Below the pieces are notes generated by a model. That model ran no database searches and was not told the DNA's origin. It was given only the letters and a program-made list of their open reading frames with translations. A stretch of 5,105 nucleotides of DNA, taken from positions 1 to 5,105 of the forward strand of contig JALWLM010000202.1 of assembly GCA_027084145.1 (NCBI GenBank). The letters run 5' to 3'. Shown piece after piece: positions 1 to 5,105 of this stretch (position 1 is the first letter of the stretch; every line of letters starts with the position of its first letter). The stretch comes from Crocinitomicaceae bacterium (GTDB lineage: Bacteria > Bacteroidota > Bacteroidia > Flavobacteriales_D > Crocinitomicaceae). The translations under genes and the position numbers were made by a program.

Positions 1-131
1 GTTATGATGTAACCGTATCTAAATTAAACAATGGTATTTCAGGAGGTTCTCATGAAATTTCATTAGGGCTAGATCTTAATTGTAGAAAAAAACCACAAAC
101 ATTTAAAACAATTTCTTGCCCGTCTTTCTAA
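1..131 (+). CDS. C-terminal end of probable PorP/SprF-family type IX secretion outer-membrane protein (partial)
   Basis: The first complete codon is at position 3; an open frame of 42 residues runs to a TAA at 129-131, and the gene is cut by the left edge of the window. The visible tail contains SGGSHEISLGLDLNCRK and ends TISCPSF. A GG-x-HEISLG strand near the end followed by a short Cys-containing tail is what I recall of PorP/SprF proteins, which are predicted outer-membrane beta-barrels associated with type IX secretion and with delivery of gliding adhesins such as SprB. The alternating polar/hydrophobic pattern fits a terminal beta strand. Its position just upstream of gldJ on the same strand supports a link to gliding or secretion. 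Only 42 residues are visible and the family call comes from memory of the C-terminal motif, so another outer-membrane beta-barrel remains possible. Confidence 0.68.
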   Translation, partial: YDVTVSKLNNGISGGSHEISLGLDLNCRKKPQTFKTISCPSF

Positions 132-146
132 AAAAATGTAACTTTG
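116..146 (+). promoter_or_regulatory. Candidate Bacteroidota promoter for gldJ
   Basis: A perfect match to the Bacteroidota -7 consensus TAnnTTTG (TAACTTTG) lies at 139-146, preceded by a TTG at 116-118 with a 20-base spacer, which suits the usual -33 TTG/TTTG element. The -33 element falls inside the last codons of the upstream gene. Transcription would begin near 152, giving a leader of about 50 bases before the ATG at 201. That leader is A-rich just before the ATG (about 185-200) and has no Shine-Dalgarno, as is normal in this phylum. This is a motif match only; the upstream gene could also read through into gldJ, because I see no strong terminator between them. Confidence 0.55.
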
Positions 147-200
147 AGCCTGTTTGCTCGTTATATAAATTGTAAACTGATACTAAAAAAACAAAAAAAT

Positions 201-2222
201 ATGCGTTTTCTTACTTTCATCACTTTAACTATTAGTGGCGTATTCCTTTTTTCTTCTTGTAGAAATGAAGCTTCAAATGCAACAGGATGGGATTATAACA
301 ACCCTAAACAAGGAGGTTTTCAAAAAGTTCCTTATGTCGATCAAGAAACCGGTCCGGGGCTACTCCTTATTGAAGGAGGAACCTTTACAATGGGACAAAC
401 AGAACAGGATGTAATGTTCGATTGGAATAACAGACCGGCCAGAGTTACTGTTTCGTCATTTTATATGGATCAAACGGAGGTTACTAATTTCCACTGGCTT
501 GAATATCTTTATTGGATACAAAGAGCATATGGAGAATCTTACCCTATGATTTACAAAAATGCCTTACCCGACACTTTAGTATGGCGCTCTCCTCTAGCTT
601 TTAATGAAAAGTATGTCGATTATTATTTGAGACATCCTGCTTATAGAGATTATCCTGTTGTAGGTGTATCTTGGATTCAAGCAAATGACTATTGCAAATG
701 GAGAACAGATCGCGTTAATGAATATATATTAATACGTGAAGGTATTCTAAGATTCAACGTTGACCAACAAGATGAAAATACATTTAATACCGATGCTTAT
801 CTTGCCGGACAATATGAAGAAGGGGTCGTTAAAAACCTAAAAGACTTGAACCCTAGTAATATGGTTGATAAGAAAACATTGGGTGAAAGAATTGTTCGCT
901 TAGAAGATGGTATTCTTCTTCCAAGATACCGACTCCCAACCGAAGCTGAATGGGAGTTTGCAGCATTAGGACTTATCGGCAACTTAGAAGAAGGTACAGA
1001 AAATATCACTCAGAGAAGATTTTACCCTTGGAATGGACACTGGGTGAGACAAGATGAAGCTGAATTTACAGGACAAATCAGAGCCAACTTTGTAAGAGGT
1101 CGAGGAGATTATATGGGGGTTGCCGGAAACCTTAATGATGGTGCAGATGTAACTGCCCCTGTTGAAAGTTATTGGCCAAATGACTATGGTTTATATCACA
1201 TGGCGGGAAATGTTTCTGAATGGGTACTCGATGTATATCGTCCTTTAAGCAGTGAAGACTTTGATGAATTCCGTCCATTTAGAGGAAATGTCTTTAAAAC
1301 CAAGTTATTAAACAATGAAGGGGTTATCGACTTAAAGAATTCTCTTGTGATGTACGATGTCCATGGAATGAAAGAATATTTACACGAATTTGAAAGAGTT
1401 CGATACCAAAGAATAACTGCTGACAAACATGATCCTAATGATACCGTTATGTATATTGGTACACAAAAGCAAATTGAATCAGCAAACCCTGTACAAAAAG
1501 GACATGCACCTGATCCTTACTATATTTCTCATGGAAAAGTTAAAGACTCTATTGAACTTGCTATCTTGGATCAACTCAATGAAATTTTAGATAAAGCTAT
1601 TGAATATAAAAACAATAAATATGATATTGAAGCATCAGCTCTTGTTCAAGACCAAATATTTGACGGTGTATTTGCCGATGAAATAAGAACAGGCCCTGAC
1701 GGAGAAGAATATGCTTTTGAAATCATATCAATGCTTAGAGATGGGTTTAATGATTATATTGTTGATACACCGGGGAAACTTAGGTATAGAAAAGTAACAG
1801 AAGAAGAAAATATCGGAAGACTAAATTACAGAAAAGCCGACTACATTGATTATCTGGATGGCGATGTAGAAAACTCTATTGCTTACAACAATGATGATTT
1901 GAAAAATCAAATCAATGAAGGGCGTAGAGATCCTCAATTAGTAATGTATCAAAACAAGCATGAAGAATACGATCTTAGTGGAAACAAAATAAAACCGGGA
2001 GGAGAAGACAGAACTTCATGGCCTAGTACACTTGTTTCTGATAAATCAAGAGTTTATAAAGGTGGTTCTTGGAAAGATAGAGCATACTGGTTAGTCGCAG
2101 GAACAAGAAGATTCTTGGATGAAGATAAAGCAACAGATGCTATCGGATTCAGATGTGCGATGGATAGAGTTGGTTCTCCTACAGGAATGAACTATGGTAA
2201 AAAGAAGAAAAAGAAAAAATAA
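201..2222 (+). CDS. gldJ: Gliding motility / type IX secretion lipoprotein GldJ (FGE-sulfatase-like fold)
   Basis: The product is a predicted lipoprotein of 673 residues. In flavobacteria GldJ is needed for gliding and type IX secretion and supports stability of the related GldK. The ATG at 201 is chosen because it opens directly into a lipoprotein signal: MRF, a hydrophobic stretch, then FSSC with Cys20 as the lipidated residue. The frame can be extended to a TTG at 144, but that puts a non-signal segment before the signal peptide and overlaps the promoter box. FGE-sulfatase hallmarks follow in order: GGTFTMG (59-65), YPVVGVSW (151-158), RLPTEAEWEFAA (244-255), GNVSEW (336-341), GGSW (621-624) and GFRCAMD (649-655). 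The positions matching the two FGE catalytic cysteines (about 626 and 631) are Asp and Leu, so oxidase activity is unlikely. About 275 residues (342-616) separate GNVSEW from GGSW. The protein ends with Gly and seven lysines. GldK is the main alternative, but the following murF and the large insertion favour GldJ. Confidence 0.9.
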   Translation: MRFLTFITLTISGVFLFSSCRNEASNATGWDYNNPKQGGFQKVPYVDQETGPGLLLIEGGTFTMGQTEQDVMFDWNNRPARVTVSSFYMDQTEVTNFHWLEYLYWIQRAYGESYPMIYKNALPDTLVWRSPLAFNEKYVDYYLRHPAYRDYPVVGVSWIQANDYCKWRTDRVNEYILIREGILRFNVDQQDENTFNTDAYLAGQYEEGVVKNLKDLNPSNMVDKKTLGERIVRLEDGILLPRYRLPTEAEWEFAALGLIGNLEEGTENITQRRFYPWNGHWVRQDEAEFTGQIRANFVRGRGDYMGVAGNLNDGADVTAPVESYWPNDYGLYHMAGNVSEWVLDVYRPLSSEDFDEFRPFRGNVFKTKLLNNEGVIDLKNSLVMYDVHGMKEYLHEFERVRYQRITADKHDPNDTVMYIGTQKQIESANPVQKGHAPDPYYISHGKVKDSIELAILDQLNEILDKAIEYKNNKYDIEASALVQDQIFDGVFADEIRTGPDGEEYAFEIISMLRDGFNDYIVDTPGKLRYRKVTEEENIGRLNYRKADYIDYLDGDVENSIAYNNDDLKNQINEGRRDPQLVMYQNKHEEYDLSGNKIKPGGEDRTSWPSTLVSDKSRVYKGGSWKDRAYWLVAGTRRFLDEDKATDAIGFRCAMDRVGSPTGMNYGKKKKKKK

Positions 2223-2242
2223 TTTAATTTTTCTTAAATCAT

Positions 2243-2266
2243 AAAGGGAGCTAAGCTCCCTTTTTT
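2243..2266 (+). terminator. Intrinsic terminator after gldJ, close before murF
   Basis: A 9-bp perfect stem (AAAGGGAGC at 2243-2251, GCTCCCTTT at 2255-2263) with a 3-base loop TAA is followed by T's through 2266. The six central pairs are G/C-rich in an otherwise AT-rich region. It lies 20 bases after the gldJ stop and ends 9 bases before the murF ATG. The form is that of a classic Rho-independent terminator for gldJ. Its closeness to the murF start means it may instead act as a partial terminator or attenuator. Confidence 0.85.
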
Positions 2267-2275
2267 AATATCTAA

Positions 2276-3580
2276 ATGAAAGACTTAATAAAAATAGAAA
2301 AATTATACTCCGTTTTCAGCCAAACCGGCGGTATTTCTAATGATACAAGAACTTTAAAAAAAGGAGATTTTTTTGTTTGTCTCAAAGGAGAAAACTTTGA
2401 CGGAAATCAATTTGCCCAAAAAGCTTTAGAATTAGGAGCTGCATATGTAGTCATCGATAATCCAGAATATAATATAAATGATAATAGAATCATTTTAGTT
2501 GAAAATAGCTTAATTACACTTCAGAAACTTGCTAATTTTCATAGAAAACAATTTAATATCCCTGTCATAGGAATCACAGGAACAAATGGGAAAACAACAA
2601 CAAAAGAACTCATGCAAGCGGTATTATCTAAAAAATATAATGTGTTATATACATTAGGAAATTATAACAACCACATAGGTGTACCGCTAACTCTCTTAAG
2701 GATTGATAATCGCCATGAACTAGCCATTATTGAAATGGGAGCCAGCAAACCCGGAGATATTAAAGAATTATGTGAAATTGCTGAGCCGACTCATGGAATT
2801 ATTACCAACATAGGTAAGGCTCATCTGGAAGGTATGGGAGATATGGAAGGAGTCATCAATACAAAAAAAGAATTGTATGATTTTATTTCCCAAAATAAAG
2901 GTCACCTATTTGTAAATGCCGATGACAAACTATTAAATAATATAATCCCCGAACATTGTACAAAAACATCCTACGGGATACAAAAAGCAGATATTACCGG
3001 AGAATTAATTCAACTCTCTCCTTTTATAAAAATGACATGGAAAATAAAAAACTATACTTCTCCCCTATTTGAAACCAAAATGATTGGAGAATATAATTTT
3101 TACAACTTTCTATCTGCAATAAGTATTGGCGTATTTTTTAATGTAGAAAACGAACTCATTACTGATGCTATCAAAAATTATGTCCCGGAGAATAAACGGT
3201 CACAAGTTGTTAAAACAACAAAAAATACTCTAATCATGGATTGTTACAATGCTAATCCTACAAGTATGTCTTCCTCTTTAAGAAGTTTTTCAATGATTCA
3301 AAATGACAATAAGTTATGTATCCTTGGAGCCATGAAAGAGTTAGGAGAATCTAGTGAAAAAGAACACGAAAAAATCATTCGGTTAATTGAAGAATTGAAT
3401 CTCAAATGTTATACTGTTGGAGAAGAATATGACTCGATAAATTCCAAAAGAGTTATTGAAAAAGCAAAAAATGTTGATGATTTAATCCAATTATTAGACG
3501 CATCCCCTATTTCAAATCATTTAATTTTACTAAAAGGTTCTAGAAGTGTAGCTTTAGAAAAACTTGAAAAGTATCTTTAA
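2276..3580 (+). CDS. murF: UDP-N-acetylmuramoyl-tripeptide--D-alanyl-D-alanine ligase MurF
   Basis: MurF is the cytoplasmic, ATP-dependent ligase that adds the D-Ala-D-Ala dipeptide to the UDP-MurNAc-tripeptide, the last soluble step of peptidoglycan precursor synthesis. The 434 residues match the usual family length. The N-terminal substrate-binding domain carries GGISNDTR (18-25) and LKGENFDG (36-43). The ATP-binding P-loop is GITGTNGKTTTKE (99-111), followed by GNYNNHIGVPLTLL (128-141), EMGASKPGDI (153-162) and NIGKAHLEGMG (178-188). DCYNANPTSMSSSL (322-335) is diagnostic for MurF among Mur ligases, and KGSRSVALEKL (420-430) closes the C-terminal domain. The ATG at 2276 is preferred because the first motif begins within 20 residues of it, as in relatives. 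There is no Shine-Dalgarno and no promoter of its own is evident in the 53 bases after gldJ, so expression probably depends on read-through past the hairpin at 2243-2266. The stop codon lies inside the next terminator stem. Confidence 0.96.
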   Translation: MKDLIKIEKLYSVFSQTGGISNDTRTLKKGDFFVCLKGENFDGNQFAQKALELGAAYVVIDNPEYNINDNRIILVENSLITLQKLANFHRKQFNIPVIGITGTNGKTTTKELMQAVLSKKYNVLYTLGNYNNHIGVPLTLLRIDNRHELAIIEMGASKPGDIKELCEIAEPTHGIITNIGKAHLEGMGDMEGVINTKKELYDFISQNKGHLFVNADDKLLNNIIPEHCTKTSYGIQKADITGELIQLSPFIKMTWKIKNYTSPLFETKMIGEYNFYNFLSAISIGVFFNVENELITDAIKNYVPENKRSQVVKTTKNTLIMDCYNANPTSMSSSLRSFSMIQNDNKLCILGAMKELGESSEKEHEKIIRLIEELNLKCYTVGEEYDSINSKRVIEKAKNVDDLIQLLDASPISNHLILLKGSRSVALEKLEKYL

Positions 3581-3616
3581 AATAAAGAGGAGGCAAACGC
3601 CTCCTCTTTATTTTAA
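3577..3616. terminator. Bidirectional terminator between convergent murF and acyl-CoA dehydrogenase genes
   Basis: This is an 18-bp perfect inverted repeat (3577-3594 and 3599-3616) with a 4-base loop AAAC. The inner eight pairs (GAGGAGGC with GCCTCCTC) are G/C-rich and the outer ten are nearly all A/T. A/T flanks on both arms give a U-rich tail in either direction, so it can end murF transcripts on the plus strand and acyl-CoA dehydrogenase transcripts on the minus strand. The murF TAA (3578-3580) is part of the left arm, and the minus-strand gene ends at 3630, 13 bases outside the right arm. Confidence 0.9.
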
Positions 3617-3629
3617 TTTACATTAATCT

Positions 3630-4772
3630 TTAATCTTTTAAAATAGAACGAGAAATTACTATTTTTTGTATCTCAGATGTTCCTTCATAAATCTGTGTAA
3701 TCTTTGCATCTCTCATTAATCGTTCTACATGATATTCTTTTACATAGCCGTATCCTCCATGAATTTGAACAGCTTCAACCGTTTGCTCCATTGCCACTTT
3801 AGATGCATATAATTTCGCCATTGCGCTAGATTGATCAAAATTTCTTCCAAGATCTTTATCTAACGCAGCTTTATAAACCAACATTTTTGCCGCTTCAATC
3901 TCTGTTGCCATGTCTGCTAATTTAAAAGCAATTGCTTGATGCTGACTTATTGGTTTTCCAAAAGCTTTTCTTTCTGTGGAGTAAGCTAAAGCCAACTCAT
4001 AAGCTCCTCCTGCAATACCTAATGCTTGTGCGGCAATACCTATTCTTCCTCCTGATAATGTTTTCATCGCAAATTTAAACCCGAACCCATCTTCACCTAT
4101 TCTATTTTCTTTTGGAACTTTTACATCGTTGAATAATAATGTATGAGTATCACTTCCTCTAATTCCAAGCTTATCTTCTTTCGCTCCTACTTCAAAGCCT
4201 TCCATTCCCTTTTCTACTATTAAAGCATTGATCCCTCGATGTCCTAATTCAGGGTTTGTTTGAGCTATTACAATATATGTAGAAGCTGTTCCTCCATTTG
4301 TTATCCAGTTTTTGGTCCCGTTTAACAAATAATAATCTCCTTTATCTTCAGCAGTCGTTCTTTGTGATGTCGCGTCAGAACCAGCTTCCGGCTCTGACAA
4401 ACAAAACGCTCCTATCTTTTCGCCTTTTGCTAAAGGAACCAAATATTTCTGTTTTTGCTCTTCTGTTCCATATTTCTCTAGTCCCCAGCAAACCAAAGAG
4501 TTATTTACCGACATACATACGGAAGTAGATGCATCTACTTTGGATATCTCTTCCATTGCCAAAACATAAGATAAGGTATCCATTCCTGATCCTCCATATT
4601 TTGGATCAACCATCATTCCCATAAATCCAAGCTCTCCTAATTGCTTTACTTCTTCAGTCGGAAAGATTTGTTTAGTATCCCTTTCTATTACTCCGGGTTT
4701 CAATACATTTTGAGCAAAATCTCTAGCAGCATCTCTAACGGCTTTTTGCTCTTCAGTTAAATCAAAGTTCAT
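3630..4772 (-). CDS. Acyl-CoA dehydrogenase, short-chain/butyryl type
   Basis: This is an FAD-dependent flavoenzyme that introduces the alpha-beta double bond into an acyl-CoA and passes electrons to electron-transfer flavoprotein, in fatty-acid beta-oxidation or branched-chain amino-acid breakdown. At 380 residues it has the standard length and is complete. The N-terminal helical domain begins MNFDLTEEQK. CLSEPEAGSDATS (124-136) matches the first acyl-CoA dehydrogenase signature and QIHGGYGY followed by E, R and D (336-355) the second. RKAFGKPISQHQAIAFKLA (268-286) is the conserved C-terminal-domain helix. The probable catalytic base is Glu363 in IYEGTSEIQ, the position used by short- and medium-chain enzymes, unlike isovaleryl- and long-chain types. 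Exact chain-length preference cannot be read from sequence. The ATG at 4770-4772 gives the normal family N-terminus. The gene faces murF and diverges from anmK, so it is probably transcribed alone. Confidence 0.95.
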   Translation of the reverse strand: MNFDLTEEQKAVRDAARDFAQNVLKPGVIERDTKQIFPTEEVKQLGELGFMGMMVDPKYGGSGMDTLSYVLAMEEISKVDASTSVCMSVNNSLVCWGLEKYGTEEQKQKYLVPLAKGEKIGAFCLSEPEAGSDATSQRTTAEDKGDYYLLNGTKNWITNGGTASTYIVIAQTNPELGHRGINALIVEKGMEGFEVGAKEDKLGIRGSDTHTLLFNDVKVPKENRIGEDGFGFKFAMKTLSGGRIGIAAQALGIAGGAYELALAYSTERKAFGKPISQHQAIAFKLADMATEIEAAKMLVYKAALDKDLGRNFDQSSAMAKLYASKVAMEQTVEAVQIHGGYGYVKEYHVERLMRDAKITQIYEGTSEIQKIVISRSILKD

Positions 4773-4801
4773 AGTATTTTCTAATATTTGGTTTCAGTGA
4801 A

Positions 4802-4809
4802 CAAATTTA
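4802..4809 (-). promoter_or_regulatory. Possible -7 box for the acyl-CoA dehydrogenase gene (weak)
   Basis: On the minus strand this reads TAAATTTG, a full match to TAnnTTTG, 29 bases upstream of the ATG; transcription would start near 4795 with a leader of roughly 23 bases. No TTG is found at the expected -33 distance (17-23 bases away); the region there is an A-tract on the minus strand. The flanks are very AT-rich, so a chance match is quite possible. Confidence 0.35.
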
Positions 4810-4833
4810 AACTTTTATTTATTTTTTTTATGC

Positions 4834-4862
4834 TTGAATGACAATAAACTCTATTAATTTTG
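4834..4862 (+). promoter_or_regulatory. Candidate Bacteroidota promoter for anmK
   Basis: TAATTTTG at 4855-4862 matches the -7 consensus TAnnTTTG exactly, and a TTG at 4834-4836 sits 18 bases upstream as a -33 element. The predicted start site is near 4869, leaving a leader of about 16 A/T-rich bases before the ATG at 4885. Position, spacing and orientation all suit anmK, but this rests on motif matching only. Confidence 0.55.
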
Positions 4863-4884
4863 AAAAATTATTTACTTTAAAAAC

Positions 4885-5105
4885 ATGAATCAAAAGTCTT
4901 ATCATATTATTGGACTAATGTCCGGAACTTCTTTAGATGGTTTAGATATTTCCTATTGTAGATATACTAAGCAAAATGACAAATGGAGTTTTGACGTAAT
5001 TCATTGTGAAACAATACAGTATCCGGAAAAGATTTTTACTCAATTGGCTCATTCAACTTATCTTTCAAATGAAAAATTAATTCTTCTAGATAAACAATTA
5101 GGTGT
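4885..5105 (+). CDS. anmK: Anhydro-N-acetylmuramic acid kinase AnmK (N-terminal part, cut by window edge)
   Basis: AnmK phosphorylates 1,6-anhydro-MurNAc, released during cell-wall turnover, with ring opening to give MurNAc-6-phosphate, so that wall sugar can be recycled in the cytoplasm. Seventy-three complete codons are visible and the frame is still open at the right edge; the family is about 350-400 residues long. The start MNQKSYHIIGLMSGTSLDGLD contains the hallmark nucleotide-binding motif GLMSGTSLDGLD (residues 10-21), including the Asp usually assigned as catalytic base in the sugar-kinase fold. The ATG at 4885 is supported by the motif beginning about ten residues in, as is normal, and by the promoter-like boxes just upstream. 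The gene diverges from the acyl-CoA dehydrogenase gene across 112 bases. Whether the remainder is intact cannot be seen. Confidence 0.93.
   Translation, partial: MNQKSYHIIGLMSGTSLDGLDISYCRYTKQNDKWSFDVIHCETIQYPEKIFTQLAHSTYLSNEKLILLDKQLG

Noticed and set aside
41..53. AGGAGG followed by ATG at 41-53, resembling a Shine-Dalgarno plus start
   Set aside because: It lies within the reading frame of the upstream gene (coding for SGGSHE), the frame from that ATG (51) is very short, and Bacteroidota generally do not depend on Shine-Dalgarno sequences.
139..165. Small inverted repeat GAGC-CTGTTT-GCTC between the upstream gene and gldJ
   Set aside because: The 4-bp stem with a 6-base loop lacks a T-run after it and overlaps the proposed -7 box region; too weak to call a terminator or operator.
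797..1426. Minus-strand open frames of about 70-76 codons (797-1009 and 1196-1426)
   Set aside because: They lie wholly inside gldJ, opposite conserved FGE-domain coding sequence, and their translations show no recognisable domain. They are antisense shadows.
2196..2219. A-rich run at the gldJ 3' end as a possible programmed frameshift site
   Set aside because: The run is interrupted by G's, the zero frame ends normally at 2220-2222, and no conserved domain continues in another frame.
3587..3593. GAGGAGG as a ribosome-binding site
   Set aside because: It is one arm of the bidirectional terminator and no start codon or open frame follows at a suitable distance on the plus strand.
4298..4528. 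Plus-strand open frame of 76 codons inside the acyl-CoA dehydrogenase gene
   Set aside because: It is opposite the conserved signature region of the dehydrogenase, has no promoter-like sequence and shows no family resemblance.

Overview
The window comes from an AT-rich genome of the phylum Bacteroidota, most likely order Flavobacteriales. The evidence is a gldJ-type gliding/type IX secretion lipoprotein gene, the C-terminal tail of a probable PorP/SprF-family protein, A/T-rich translation starts with no Shine-Dalgarno sequence, and three matches to the Bacteroidota promoter -7 box TAnnTTTG, all just upstream of genes. Genus or species cannot be read from the sequence.

Layout, left to right: (1) positions 1-131, the 3' end of a probable PorP/SprF-family outer-membrane protein gene; (2) 132-200, a short spacer with a good candidate promoter; (3) 201-2222, gldJ, a lipoprotein with a formylglycine-generating-enzyme (FGE) fold; (4) 2243-2266, a strong intrinsic terminator only 9 bases before the next gene; (5) 2276-3580, murF, the D-Ala-D-Ala-adding ligase of peptidoglycan synthesis; (6) 3577-3616, an 18-bp perfect hairpin that probably terminates both converging genes; (7) 3630-4772 on the minus strand, an acyl-CoA dehydrogenase of the short-chain/butyryl type; (8) 4773-4884, a divergent intergenic region with promoter-like boxes on both strands; (9) 4885 to the right edge, the first 73 codons of anmK, anhydro-N-acetylmuramic acid kinase.

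Functionally, the left part concerns the cell-surface gliding/type IX secretion machine (PorP/SprF-like protein and GldJ). Two other genes handle peptidoglycan: MurF builds the precursor and AnmK recycles anhydro-MurNAc. The acyl-CoA dehydrogenase is a separate catabolic gene with its own transcription unit. No mobile element, CRISPR array, tRNA or rRNA is visible. This is ordinary core-genome content and I see no undescribed system. The points most worth a second look are the FGE-like fold of GldJ without its catalytic cysteines and with a very large insertion, the lysine-only C-terminus of GldJ, and the terminator placed almost on top of the murF start codon.
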